Shown here piece after piece: positions 27,270 to 35,460 of a stretch of 64,000 nucleotides of DNA; position 1 is the stretch's first letter, and the number at the start of each line of letters is the position of its first letter. The translations under genes and the position numbers were made by a program. The stretch covers positions 186,001-250,000 of the forward strand of contig NZ_JAFMPY010000005.1 in NCBI RefSeq assembly GCF_017353515.1, read 5' to 3'. The notes under the pieces are model-generated. The model did not search any database and had not been told where the DNA came from. It saw only the letters and a program-made list of their open reading frames with translations. This DNA comes from Jiella sonneratiae. Its GTDB lineage: Bacteria; Pseudomonadota; Alphaproteobacteria; Rhizobiales; Rhizobiaceae.

Positions 27270-27992
27270 TCAGGAAAATTCCCGCACCGATTGCTGAACC
27301 GCCCGCGCCAGCTCGACGGCACCGGGCGTGTCGGAATGCACGCAGACGGTCTCCGCGCGCATGTCGATCGAGGTTCCGTCGACGGTCGTCGCCTTGTGTT
27401 CGCGCAGCATCCGGGTGACGCGGCGGGCCGCTTCCTCGGGGTCGCGCGCATCGTGCTTGCGCGTGATGATCAGCCGGCCCTCGCCGTCGTAGTCGAGGTC
27501 GGCATAGTATTCGGCGAGGAAGGTGACGCCCCGCTCGGTGTAGACCCGCTCCTGCAGCGTGCCCCGCATGCCGAGCAGCGGCACGCCGAACACCGCGGCG
27601 GCGTCGGCGATGGCGTGGGCGACGTGCTCGTGGCGCATCGCCGCGCCGTAGAGCGCCCCATGCGGCTTGATGTGGTTGAGCGCCAGTCCCGCCTCGTCGA
27701 GGAAGCCGCGCAGCGCGCCGATCTGGTAGATCAGGCAGGCGGCGAGCTCGTCCCGCTCCATCGCCATCTCCCGCCGCCCGAAGCCCTGGCGGTCGGGGAA
27801 GGAGGGGTGGGCGCCCACCGCGACGCCGTGCTCGGCCGCCAGCCGGACGGTCGAGCGCATCACCGAGGGGTCGGAGGCATGAAAGCCGCAGGCGACGTTG
27901 GCAATGTCGACATGCGGCATCAGGCCGGCGTCGTCGCCGCATTGATAGAGGCCGAAGCCCTCGCCCATATCGCAATTGATGGTGACGCCCAA
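27270..27992 (-). CDS. pxpA: 5-oxoprolinase subunit A-like protein (LamB/YcsF family)
   Basis: A 240-residue LamB/YcsF protein. Motifs: INCDMGEGFGLYQCGDDAGL near the N-terminus, NVACGFHASDP near 32, GAHPSFPDRQGFGRREM near 60 and IKPHGALYGAAM near 107. In E. coli PxpA works with PxpB and PxpC to open 5-oxoproline with ATP. The frame has no ATG; I chose the TTG at 27992, which has GAAGGACGGG upstream and gives the conserved start LGVTINCDMGEG. A TTG at 28013 is the alternative. Unusually it is on the opposite strand from, and 3 kb away from, pxpBC, and upstream of the AraC-hyuAB genes, so it may serve either system. Confidence 0.88.
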   Translation of the reverse strand: MGVTINCDMGEGFGLYQCGDDAGLMPHVDIANVACGFHASDPSVMRSTVRLAAEHGVAVGAHPSFPDRQGFGRREMAMERDELAACLIYQIGALRGFLDEAGLALNHIKPHGALYGAAMRHEHVAHAIADAAAVFGVPLLGMRGTLQERVYTERGVTFLAEYYADLDYDGEGRLIITRKHDARDPEEAARRVTRMLREHKATTVDGTSIDMRAETVCVHSDTPGAVELARAVQQSVREFS

Positions 27993-28055
27993 TGGTCCCG
28001 TCCTTCGCTGCAACAGCCCCGCATTTGCGGTGTTTCCCAGCGTGGACAGGATCGT

Positions 28056-28085
28056 GCCCCGGCGTCAAATTGAATAAACCGGGGC
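28056..28085. promoter_or_regulatory. inverted repeat GCCCCGG-N16-CCGGGGC
   Basis: Perfect 7-bp arms at 28056-28062 and 28079-28085 around an AT-richer spacer (cgtcaaattgaataaa). It lies between the 3' end of the LysR gene and the 5' end of pxpA, both on the minus strand, so it could be the LysR terminator stem or an operator for pxpA. There is no T-run to decide. Confidence 0.3.
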
Positions 28086-28188
28086 CGGGTATCTGGAAAA
28101 TCGATGGGATGATCGGCCGGCGAAGGGCAGGGGCGGGCAGGGCACGGGCGGCGCGATCCGCCTCGCTCCGGCCCGCCGGCCCGTCGGC

Positions 28189-29115
28189 TCAGGCCGGCAC
28201 CTCGACGTCGCCGCCGGCGCTCGCCGCCGCATAGCGCAGGAAGTCGCGGAAGGCGTCGCAGGCCGCGTCCGGCCGCAGGTCGCGCTTCCAGGCGAGGCCG
28301 ACGTCCATGCTCGGCACCCCCTCGTCGATCACCCGGGTCTCGATGCGCTGGCCGTCGAGCGACCAGGGACGGTAGACGAGGTCGGAGAGGATGGTGACGC
28401 CGACGCCGCTCGCCACCATCGAGCGCACCGCCTCGACGGAGGCCGTTCGGAAGATCACCCGCGGTTCGAGGCCGGCATGGCTCCAGTAGCGCATCGCCGT
28501 CACCCGCGCCTCGTCCACGGTCAGCATCAGATAGGGATGCGGCTCGATGTCGCCGAGGCCGACGCGGTTGGCCCGCGTCAGCGGGTGGTCGGGCGACAGC
28601 CACAGCCGGCGCGGCGAGCGCTTGAGGATCTCGCTGGCGATGTCCTCGCGGTTCTCGAGATTGGAGACCAGCATCACGGCGACGTCGATCGCGCCGTCGC
28701 CGATCGCCTGTTCGAGCACCGTGCGCGGCGCTTCGAAGAGATCGAGCGTCACCCCCGGGAAGCTGGCGGAAAAGCGCGTCAGCAGCGGCGGCAGGAAATA
28801 GCCGGCGACGGTGTAGGTGACGCCCACCCGCACCCGCCCGGCGACGCGGTCGCCGGTCATGTGCGGGCGGCGGATCGCCTCGGCGACGGCGGAGAGGATC
28901 TGCCGCGCCTGCGGCAGGAAGCGCCCGCCTTCGATCGTCACCCGCACCCCCTGGGGCGTGCGTTCGAGCAGCGGGGCGCCGAGCACCGCCTCGAGCTGCT
29001 GGATCGCCGTCGTCACCGCGGATTGCGAGACGTTCAGCTCGACGGCGGCGCGGCTGATCCGGCCAGTCTCGGCGGCGGCGACGAAATAGCGGATCTGCTT
29101 CAGCGATATGGACAA
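28189..29115 (-). CDS. LysR-family transcriptional regulator
   Basis: A 308-residue LysR protein: winged helix-turn-helix at about 3-60 (LKQIRYFVAAAETGRISRAA, then SQSAVTTAIQQLE) and a periplasmic-binding-like effector domain at about 90-295. The start is a TTG at 29115 with GAAGAG eight bases upstream; the next codons are MSISLKQIRYFV. It is divergent from the biotin carboxyl carrier gene, with 222 bp between them that contain a LysR-type palindrome, so it most likely controls the BCCP-BC-pxpBC operon. Confidence 0.9.
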   Translation of the reverse strand: MSISLKQIRYFVAAAETGRISRAAVELNVSQSAVTTAIQQLEAVLGAPLLERTPQGVRVTIEGGRFLPQARQILSAVAEAIRRPHMTGDRVAGRVRVGVTYTVAGYFLPPLLTRFSASFPGVTLDLFEAPRTVLEQAIGDGAIDVAVMLVSNLENREDIASEILKRSPRRLWLSPDHPLTRANRVGLGDIEPHPYLMLTVDEARVTAMRYWSHAGLEPRVIFRTASVEAVRSMVASGVGVTILSDLVYRPWSLDGQRIETRVIDEGVPSMDVGLAWKRDLRPDAACDAFRDFLRYAAASAGGDVEVPA

Positions 29116-29234
29116 GCGGCAAGCTCTTCGACGGGACTACGGCGATCGCGGCCGGGACTGGCAGGGCGGCCGAAGGTCCCCGCGCATTGGGGCTCCGGCC
29201 GCGCCGGCCGGGGCAGGGCGGCTGCCGGTGCACG

Positions 29235-29253
29235 GTATCTGAATTATTGATAC
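29235..29253. promoter_or_regulatory. LysR-type binding site GTATC-N9-GATAC
   Basis: GTATC at 29235-29239 and GATAC at 29249-29253 form an interrupted palindrome with the ATC-N9-GAT (T-N11-A) form bound by LysR proteins. It sits in an AT-rich island between the divergent lysR-type and BCCP genes, 85 bp from the BCCP start. TTGATA at 29247-29252 overlaps it and could be a -35 element. Confidence 0.55.
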
Positions 29254-29337
29254 GGCGCTTTCTCTTTTGCAATTTTACGCCGCCGCCGAGTTTTGCAAGG
29301 CTTGCGGCCACAAGCGCTCCGACAAAGGCGAGACACC

Positions 29338-29580
29338 ATGACGAAGACCACCATCGAGGCGCCGCTTCCGGGCACCTTCTACCGCGCGCCCTCGCCGGAG
29401 GAGCCGGTGTTCAAGAACGAGGGCGACCAGGTCGCGATCGGCGACACGGTCGGTCTGATCGAGGTGATGAAGTCGTTCACGCCGGTGGTGGCCGAGGCGG
29501 CGGGCACGCTCGTCGCCTTCCACGTCGACAACGAGGATGCGGTGATGGCCGGCCAGCCGCTCTACGACCTCGAAGCCTGA
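29338..29580 (+). CDS. biotin carboxyl carrier protein, short form
   Basis: An 80-residue biotinyl domain with no N-terminal extension. The biotin lysine is Lys45 in GLIEVMKSFTPV; the usual AMKM motif reads VMKS, which is the form seen in small stand-alone carriers beside 5-oxoprolinase-type genes. ATG at 29338 after AAAGGCGAG. Two bases separate its stop from the biotin carboxylase start. It probably carries CO2 for the associated carboxylase rather than for fatty-acid synthesis, an inference from the operon. Confidence 0.9.
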   Translation: MTKTTIEAPLPGTFYRAPSPEEPVFKNEGDQVAIGDTVGLIEVMKSFTPVVAEAAGTLVAFHVDNEDAVMAGQPLYDLEA

Positions 29581-29582
29581 CC

Positions 29583-30974
29583 ATGGCGATCTCGAAGATC
29601 CTCGTCGCCAATCGCGGCGAGATCGCCGTCAGGATCATCCGCGCCGCCAGGGAACTCGGCATTTCGACCGTGCAGGCGGTGAGCGCCGCCGACGAGACGA
29701 TGCTCGCGGCCCGCCTCGCCGATGCGGTGGCGAAGATCGGCCCGGCCCATGCCTCGAAGTCCTATCTCAACGCCGACGCGCTGGTCGCCGCGGCGCTGGA
29801 GACCGGCTGCGACGCCGTCCATCCCGGCTACGGTTTCCTTTCCGAAAATGCCGGCTTCGCCGAGAAGGTCGAGGCGGCGGGCCTTACCTTCATCGGGCCC
29901 AGGCCGGAGACGATCCGCAAGATGGGCGACAAGGCCGAGGCGCGGCGCGAGGCGGCGCTCGCCGGCGTTCCGACGGTGCCGGGCTCCGAGGGTGTCGTCG
30001 CCGGCGTCGAGGCGGCGCTCGAGGCGGCCGCCGGCGTCGGCTATCCGGTGATGATCAAGGCGGCGGCGGGCGGCGGCGGGCGCGGCATCCGCATCGCCGC
30101 GGACGCTTCGGAACTGCGCAGCCTCGTTCCCCAGGCGAGCGCCGAGGCGAAGGCGGCCTTCGGCGACGGCGGCCTCTATCTCGAACGCTTCGTCTCGCGG
30201 GCCCGGCACGTCGAGGTGCAGATCCTCGGCGACGGCGAGCGCGCGATCCATCTCTTCGAACGCGAATGCTCGCTGCAGCGGCGGCGCCAGAAGGTCTGGG
30301 AGGAGGCGCCGGCCGCCTGCCTCTCGCCGGACCAGCGGGCGGCGCTCTGCGCCTCGGCGGTGCGGCTCGCCGAACGGGTGAACTATCGCGGCGCCGGCAC
30401 GCTCGAATATCTCTTCGACCCGGCGACCGGCGAATTCTTCTTCATCGAGATGAACACCCGCATCCAGGTCGAGCATCCGGTCACCGAGATGGTCACCGGC
30501 ATCGACCTGATGCGGGCGATGATCCGCATCGCCGGCGGCGAGAAGCTCGGCCTCGCGCAGGAGGACGTCGCGCTTTTCGGCCATGCCGTCGAGGTGCGCA
30601 TCAACGCCGAGGATCCGGCGTCGGACTTCCGCCCGCATCCCGGCACGGTGGAGAAACTCGCGGTGCCCGGCGGCATGGGGGTGCGCTTCGACACGATGCT
30701 CTATCCCGGCTACCAGGTGCCGCCCTTCTACGATTCCCTGCTCGGCAAGCTGATCGTCCATGCCGAGAGCCGGGAAGCGGCGATCGCCCGCCTGTCGCGG
30801 GCGCTCGGCGAGCTCGAGGTCGGCGGGCTGCCGACCACCGCGCCGCTGCATCGCGCGCTCGCCTGCGCCGGCGAGGTCCTGCGCGGCGACTTCCACACCG
30901 GCTGGCTGGAGGAATGGCTGAAGGGCCGTCCGCTCGCCGCAGCGCAACCCGCAACACAGAGTGAGGGCCGATGA
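29583..30974 (+). CDS. biotin carboxylase (acetyl-CoA carboxylase subunit AccC-like)
   Basis: A 463-residue ATP-grasp enzyme that carboxylates biotin with bicarbonate and ATP. Motifs: KILVANRGEIAVRIIRAAREL at the N-terminus, DAVHPGYGFLSENAGFAE near 75, IKAAAGGGGRGIRI near 157, ERECSLQRRRQKVWEEAPA near 220 and FIEMNTRIQVEHPVTEMVTG near 285. All are intact. It overlaps pxpB by 4 nt. A housekeeping AccC is not expected in an operon with PxpBC, so this is probably a dedicated carboxylase subunit. Confidence 0.92.
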   Translation: MAISKILVANRGEIAVRIIRAARELGISTVQAVSAADETMLAARLADAVAKIGPAHASKSYLNADALVAAALETGCDAVHPGYGFLSENAGFAEKVEAAGLTFIGPRPETIRKMGDKAEARREAALAGVPTVPGSEGVVAGVEAALEAAAGVGYPVMIKAAAGGGGRGIRIAADASELRSLVPQASAEAKAAFGDGGLYLERFVSRARHVEVQILGDGERAIHLFERECSLQRRRQKVWEEAPAACLSPDQRAALCASAVRLAERVNYRGAGTLEYLFDPATGEFFFIEMNTRIQVEHPVTEMVTGIDLMRAMIRIAGGEKLGLAQEDVALFGHAVEVRINAEDPASDFRPHPGTVEKLAVPGGMGVRFDTMLYPGYQVPPFYDSLLGKLIVHAESREAAIARLSRALGELEVGGLPTTAPLHRALACAGEVLRGDFHTGWLEEWLKGRPLAAAQPATQSEGR

Positions 30975-31840
30975 AGACGCGTTATTCTTTCGGCGGCGAC
31001 GAGCACATCTTCGTCGAGGTCGACGAGGAGATGTCGCTCGAGGCATTCTTCAAGAGCCTGTCGATGACCAATGCGGTGCGCGACAGCCAGATTGCGGGGA
31101 TCACCGAGATCTGCCCGGCCAACGCCTCCTTCCAGGTGAAGTTCGATCCGGACGTGATCGCCCCGGACGATCTCATGGCCGAGTTGAAGAAGTTCGAGGC
31201 GGCGGCCGAGAACGCCGAGAAGACGATCGACACCCGGATCATCGAGATGCCGGTGCTCTACAACGATCCCTGGACCCATGAGACGCTGATGCGGTTTCGC
31301 GAGCGGCACCAGGACCCGACCGGGACCGATCTCGAATACGCCGCGCGGATCAACGGCTTCGAGAGCGTCGAGGCGTTCGTCGCCGCGCATTGCGGCGCGC
31401 CGTGGTTCGTCTCCATGGTCGGCTTCGTCGCGGGCCTGCCCTTCACCTACCAGCTGGTCGAGCGGTCGCGGCAGATCGAGGTGCCGAAATATCTGCGGCC
31501 GCGCACCGACACGCCGCGGCTCACCGTCGGCCACGGCGGCTGTTTCGGCTGCGTCTATTCGGTGCGCGGCGCCGGCGGCTACCAGATGTTCGGCGTCACG
31601 CCGATGCCGATCTACGATCCGAAGGGCGAGCAGTCCTATCTGAAGGAGCTGTTCCTGTTCCGACCCGGCGACATCATCCGCTTCAAGGCGATCGACCGGC
31701 CGACCTACGACGCGACGCTCGCCGCGGTCGAGGCGGGTCGCTTCACCCCGAAGATCGCCGAGGTCACCTTCTCGCTCGATGCCTTCAACGCCGATCCCGA
31801 AGGCTGCAACGCCAAGCTCCTGGAGGCGCTCGATGGCTGA
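30971..31840 (+). CDS. pxpB: 5-oxoprolinase subunit B-like (KipI / carboxyltransferase subdomain C-D)
   Basis: A 289-residue protein of the KipI/PxpB family, longer than the roughly 220-240 residues usual for it. The N-terminal 100 residues carry the extra part. The C-terminal carboxyltransferase half shows VSMVGFVAGLPFTYQL near 147, VPKYLRPRTDTPRLTVGHGG near 172-190 and TPMPIYDP near 210. With PxpC it forms an ATP-using amidase-like unit. The start overlaps the biotin carboxylase stop (ATGA), and its own stop overlaps pxpC by 8 nt. Confidence 0.87.
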   Translation: MKTRYSFGGDEHIFVEVDEEMSLEAFFKSLSMTNAVRDSQIAGITEICPANASFQVKFDPDVIAPDDLMAELKKFEAAAENAEKTIDTRIIEMPVLYNDPWTHETLMRFRERHQDPTGTDLEYAARINGFESVEAFVAAHCGAPWFVSMVGFVAGLPFTYQLVERSRQIEVPKYLRPRTDTPRLTVGHGGCFGCVYSVRGAGGYQMFGVTPMPIYDPKGEQSYLKELFLFRPGDIIRFKAIDRPTYDATLAAVEAGRFTPKIAEVTFSLDAFNADPEGCNAKLLEALDG

Positions 31841-32825
31841 CACCGCAAGCTTCGAAGTCGTCAAGCCCGGCCTGTCGACGACCGTCCAGGACCTCGGCCG
31901 CCCGGGCTTCTACCATCTCGGCCTGCCGATCTCCGGCGCGATGGACCGCTTCTCGCTGATCGCGGCGAACCGGCTGGTCGGCAATCCCGACGGGGCGGCC
32001 GGGCTCGAGGCGGTGTTTCTCGGGCCGGTGCTGCGGTTTTCGGCCGACGCGACGGTCGCGGTCACCGGCGCGACCATGGCGCCGAAGCTCGACGGCGTCG
32101 AGCAGCCGGGCTGGGCGGCGTTCAAGGTCGCTGCCGGCCAGGAACTCTCCTTCGGCACGCTGAAGGCCGGGGCGCGGATCGTCATCGCCGTTGCCGGCGG
32201 CATCGACGTGCCGGAGGTGAAGGGCTCGCGCTCGACCTATGCGCTCGGCGGCCTCGGCGGCTTCGAGGGCCGGGCGCTGAAGGCCGGCGACGTGGTGAAG
32301 ATCGGAACGCCGGCGGGGCCCGCGAAGCTCGGCGTCGCCGTGCCGGAGGAGATCCGCCGGCAGGCGCCGGCGGGCGGCACGGTGCTGCGTGCGATGCCGG
32401 GGCTCTACTGGCACCGTATCACCGAAGGCTCGCAGCGCTCCTTCTTCGAGGATACATGGAAGGTCGCGCCAGAGGCGGACCGCATCGGCTACCGCTTCCG
32501 CGGCGGCCGGAGCCTCGATTTCGTGCCCCGCGAGCAGCCCTTCGGCGCCGGCTCCGATCCCTCGAACATCGTCGACAGCTGCTATCCCTACGGTTCGATC
32601 CAGGTGCCGGGCGGCACCGAGCCGATCGTCCTGCATCGCGACGCGGTCTCCGGCGGCGGCTATTTCATGGTCGGGACGGTGATCTCCGCCGACATGGACC
32701 TGATCGGCCAGCTGCAGCCGCACCAGCCGGTGCGCTTCGAAGCCGTCGACATGGACCAGGCGCTCGCCGCCCGCCATGCGGAGAAGGAGCGTCTCGACCG
32801 TCTCGCCGCCTTCATTGCGGGCTGA
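31833..32825 (+). CDS. pxpC: 5-oxoprolinase subunit C-like (KipA / carboxyltransferase subdomain A-B)
   Basis: A 330-residue KipA/PxpC-family protein. Motifs: TTVQDLGRPGFYHLGLPISG near 15-34, MDRFSLIAANRLVGNP near 36-51, AVAGGIDVPEVKGSRSTY near 124-141 and GGYFMVGTVISADMD near 285. In urea amidolyase and PxpABC this domain makes the active site with the PxpB half. The ATG lies 8 nt inside pxpB, so the two are made together. A 5-oxoproline role is likely, but another lactam is possible. Confidence 0.88.
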   Translation: MADTASFEVVKPGLSTTVQDLGRPGFYHLGLPISGAMDRFSLIAANRLVGNPDGAAGLEAVFLGPVLRFSADATVAVTGATMAPKLDGVEQPGWAAFKVAAGQELSFGTLKAGARIVIAVAGGIDVPEVKGSRSTYALGGLGGFEGRALKAGDVVKIGTPAGPAKLGVAVPEEIRRQAPAGGTVLRAMPGLYWHRITEGSQRSFFEDTWKVAPEADRIGYRFRGGRSLDFVPREQPFGAGSDPSNIVDSCYPYGSIQVPGGTEPIVLHRDAVSGGGYFMVGTVISADMDLIGQLQPHQPVRFEAVDMDQALAARHAEKERLDRLAAFIAG

Positions 32826-32877
32826 GCCGTGGAAATCCCGCGCGAAGCCTCTTCGCGGCGCTGATCCCATCCGGCAG

Positions 32878-32890
32878 GATATATGGTATC
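32878..32890. promoter_or_regulatory. TATGGTATC operator-like site before the gntR gene
   Basis: GATATATGGTATC at 32878-32890 is an AT-rich imperfect palindrome in a GC-rich background, 20 bp before the GTG start. It resembles the TGGTATATCAT and ATGATATATCAT sites found before the kinase gene at 35450 and 35363, so it may be an autoregulatory site for the same GntR protein. Confidence 0.4.
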
Positions 32891-32909
32891 AGCGGCGCGT
32901 GGAGGCGGC

Positions 32910-33632
32910 GTGGACAAGATCGAGCATCGCACACTCAACGATCGGACCTACGATCGCATCAAACAGGGTCTGATGACCGCGTCCTTCCGGCCGGGACAGG
33001 TGCTGGTGATCCGCACCCTCGCCGGCCAGTACGGCGTCTCGGCGACGCCGGTGCGCGAGGCGCTGCAGCGTCTGGTCGCAGAGCGGCTGCTGGTGATGAA
33101 GGCCAACCGCAGCATCGCGGTGCCGGAACTCGAACTCGACGCTTATCTGGAACTCCTGCGCATCCGCTGCGAGGTCGAGGGCCTTGCGGCGGAGCTCGCC
33201 GCCGAGCGGATCGACGCGGCGGGCGTCGCGCGGCTCGAAGCGATCGCCGAGACCCTCGAGCGCGCCGTCGAGGCCCAGGACCACGCGGCCTACCGCACCG
33301 CCAACCAGGCCTTCCACTTCGCGCTCTACGAGGCGGCGCGCTCGCCGCGCCTCTTCGGCATCATCCGCGACCTCTGGGGCCAGACCGGCCCCTACGTCTC
33401 GGCGCTCTTCGTCTCGGCGCCCTACCGGCTGCAGGCGAACAGCGAGCATCGGCGCATTCTCGCGGCCCTCGCCGGGAACGACGCGGCGGCGGCGCGCGAG
33501 GCCCTCGTCGCCGACATCAGCATCGCCAGCGAACACATCGTGCCGAATCTCATCCGGGCGCGGGCCTCGCGCGCCGCGGCGCAGCGCCGCGAGCCCGCCA
33601 GGCGACCGCTGCCCGATCCGGCCGAAGCGTGA
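32910..33632 (+). CDS. GntR-family regulator, FCD (FadR) subgroup
   Basis: A 240-residue regulator: winged helix at about 10-75 (YDRIKQGLMTASFRPGQVLV, then YGVSATPVREALQRLVAE) and an all-alpha FCD effector domain at about 85-215, with the metal-binding His/Asp positions typical of the group (the EHRRILAALAGND segment near 185). I chose the GTG at 32910, behind GGAGG; an ATG at 32883 would add nine residues. The stop lies inside a four-copy 16-bp tandem repeat. It follows pxpC by 84 bp and may regulate either the pxp operon or the phospho-lyase/kinase pair beyond. Confidence 0.88.
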   Translation: MDKIEHRTLNDRTYDRIKQGLMTASFRPGQVLVIRTLAGQYGVSATPVREALQRLVAERLLVMKANRSIAVPELELDAYLELLRIRCEVEGLAAELAAERIDAAGVARLEAIAETLERAVEAQDHAAYRTANQAFHFALYEAARSPRLFGIIRDLWGQTGPYVSALFVSAPYRLQANSEHRRILAALAGNDAAAAREALVADISIASEHIVPNLIRARASRAAAQRREPARRPLPDPAEA

Positions 33633-33678
33633 TCCGGCCGAAGCGAGATCCGGCAGGGGCGTGATCCGGCTGGGGCGG
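33615..33678. repeat. four tandem copies of a 16-bp unit across the gntR stop codon
   Basis: Units begin at 33615, 33631, 33647 and 33663. The first two are GATCCGGCCGAAGCGT and GATCCGGCCGAAGCGA; the last two share GATCCGGC and diverge after it. The gntR stop TGA (33630-33632) bridges units 1 and 2, so the repeat forms the last six codons and the 3' untranslated part. Confidence 0.85.
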
Positions 33679-33772
33679 CCGGGCTCCCGGCCCGCCGCGC
33701 GGCTGCCGCGCGACGGAAAGGCCGCTCGGGTCGCCAGCCGACGGGCTGCGACGCCGACGCGCCCTCAAGGTA

Positions 33773-35107
33773 TCAGCGGGTTTCGTCGAGGGCCTGTGCC
33801 ATGACGGCATTGAACCGGTCGGCATTCGCCTCGGTGAAGATCAGCGGCGGGCGGATCTTCAGGACGTTGTGGGAACGGCCGGTGACGCTGATCAGGACGC
33901 CGAGCTCGCGCATCCGGTTGACGACGCGTGAGGCGCGGTGGCGATCCGGGATGCGGCTCTCTCGATCGGCGACGAACTCGGCCCCGACGAACAGCCCGGC
34001 GCCGCGCACGTCGCCGAGACAGGGATGGTGGTCGGCCAGCGCGCGGATGCCTTCGAGGAGGTGGCGGCCGACCCTTTCGGCATTTTCCATCAGCCCGTCG
34101 CGCTCGATCGTCCGCAGAACCGCCATCGCCGCGGCGCAGGACACGGCATTGCCGCCGAAGGTGTTGAAGTAGCGGGCCTTGCGCCCGAACTCGTCGCAGA
34201 CTTCGGGGCGCATCACCACCGCCGACACCGGGTGGCCGTTGCCCATCGGCTTGCCGAGGGTGACGAGGTCGGGGACGAGGGCATGGCGCGCAAAGCCCCA
34301 CATCGCCTCGCCGGTGCGCCCGAAGCCGGGCTGCACCTCGTCGGCGACGAAGACGCCGCCGGCCGAGCGGATCGCCTCGACGGCGCCGGCGAGAAAGCCC
34401 TTCGGATCCGGCAGCACGCCGTCGCTGGAAAACAGCGTGTCGACGATCAGCGCGGCCGGCCGGATGCCGTGACGCCTGAGATCGGCGATCGCCGCCTCGA
34501 CGTCGGCGGTGAAGCGCGCCGCAAGGTCCGCGCCGCCGCCGCGATAGAGTTCCGGCGCCGGAACGGTGCGCACATGCGGCCCGAGATCGACCGCCGGGCC
34601 GAGCGAGGGCGAGAAGGCGGCGACCGATTCGGTGATGCCGTGATAGGCGTTGTCGGTGACGACGATGCCGGTGCCGCCGGTGAAGGCGCGGGCGATCCGC
34701 ATGGCGAGGTCGTTGGCCTCGCTGCCGGTGCAGGCGAACATCACCTGGCTGAGGGCGTCCGGAAAGGTCGCGGTCAGCCGCTCGGCATAGTCGAGGATGA
34801 GGTCGTGGATGTAGCGGGTGTTGGTGGCGAGGATGCCGACCTGATCGCGGATCGCCTCGACGACGCTCGGATGGCAGTGGCCGAGCGAGGCGACGTTGTT
34901 GTAGGCGTCGAGATAGGCCCGGCCGTCGGCGTCGTAGAGGAAGACGCCTTCGCCGCGGACGATGTGGAGGGGCGTCTCGTACATCAGCCGGTAGGCCGGG
35001 CCGAGCACGCGGGCCCGGCGCTCGACCATCGCCTCCGCCTCCGGCGAAAGATTGCCCTGGCCGGGGACGAAGGCGTTCGGCATCGACAGGTCGGCGGCTC
35101 TGCTCAC
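33773..35107 (-). CDS. class-III PLP enzyme, AGXT2L-like phospho-lyase (ethanolamine-phosphate or phosphohydroxylysine type)
   Basis: A 444-residue class-III aminotransferase-fold enzyme. The segment YNNVASLGHCHPSVVEAI near 68-85, with ATNTRYIHDLILDYAERL near 92, resembles animal ethanolamine-phosphate phospho-lyase and 5-phosphohydroxylysine phospho-lyase (AGXT2L1/2) more than true omega-transaminases. CTGSEANDLAMRIARAF near 125 and the PLP Lys286 in TLGKPMGNGHP are intact. The GTG at 35107 has AAAGGA seven bases upstream. A small-molecule kinase lies divergently upstream, the expected partner that makes the phosphorylated substrate. A plain transaminase role is the alternative. Confidence 0.82.
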   Translation of the reverse strand: MSRAADLSMPNAFVPGQGNLSPEAEAMVERRARVLGPAYRLMYETPLHIVRGEGVFLYDADGRAYLDAYNNVASLGHCHPSVVEAIRDQVGILATNTRYIHDLILDYAERLTATFPDALSQVMFACTGSEANDLAMRIARAFTGGTGIVVTDNAYHGITESVAAFSPSLGPAVDLGPHVRTVPAPELYRGGGADLAARFTADVEAAIADLRRHGIRPAALIVDTLFSSDGVLPDPKGFLAGAVEAIRSAGGVFVADEVQPGFGRTGEAMWGFARHALVPDLVTLGKPMGNGHPVSAVVMRPEVCDEFGRKARYFNTFGGNAVSCAAAMAVLRTIERDGLMENAERVGRHLLEGIRALADHHPCLGDVRGAGLFVGAEFVADRESRIPDRHRASRVVNRMRELGVLISVTGRSHNVLKIRPPLIFTEANADRFNAVMAQALDETR

Positions 35108-35362
35108 GGTCGGTCCTTTCCCCCGTCGCGGACGGGGCCCTGCATTCAGACGGTTTCCGGCAGATCACTTCGTGAGGCCGGAAACGATGACGCTCATTCG
35201 CCGCGCGGGCTCGATGCGAGCCCCGCTCCGATCGCGCGGATCTCGTATCGGACGATCGGGACACGGTTCGAGGTCCTGGGCAAGTGCGGCGATGCCGACC
35301 AGTCGTCGCGGCCGATCGGCGCGGCGCTGCACAACGCCGTCGGCGCCTGACTGTGTGCCTGG

Positions 35363-35374
35363 ATGATATATCAT
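35363..35374. promoter_or_regulatory. perfect palindrome ATGATATATCAT, GntR-type operator candidate
   Basis: ATGATATATCAT is a perfect 12-bp palindrome, very unlike the GC-rich surroundings, 130 bp before the kinase ATG. FCD-type GntR regulators bind short AT-rich palindromes of this form. Confidence 0.5.
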
Positions 35375-35449
35375 TGGAAGTTCGTTGCCAGCCGAAATTC
35401 GCAGAGAACCGGCAATTCTCTCACGCGGTCTGGCGATCGTCGGGCGCTG

Positions 35450-35460
35450 TGGTATATCAT
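35450..35460. promoter_or_regulatory. second operator-like site TGGTATATCAT
   Basis: TGGTATATCAT shares TATATCAT with the palindrome at 35363 and lies 45 bp before the kinase ATG. The 87-bp spacing between the two sites, about eight helical turns, would allow looping or cooperative binding. Confidence 0.45.

Noticed and set aside
30971-32825. Urea amidolyase / allophanate hydrolase subunits
   Set aside because: The KipI and KipA domains are shared with urea carboxylase, but there is no allophanate hydrolase amidase and no urea carboxylase-length protein; a LamB/YcsF gene nearby favours the 5-oxoprolinase type.
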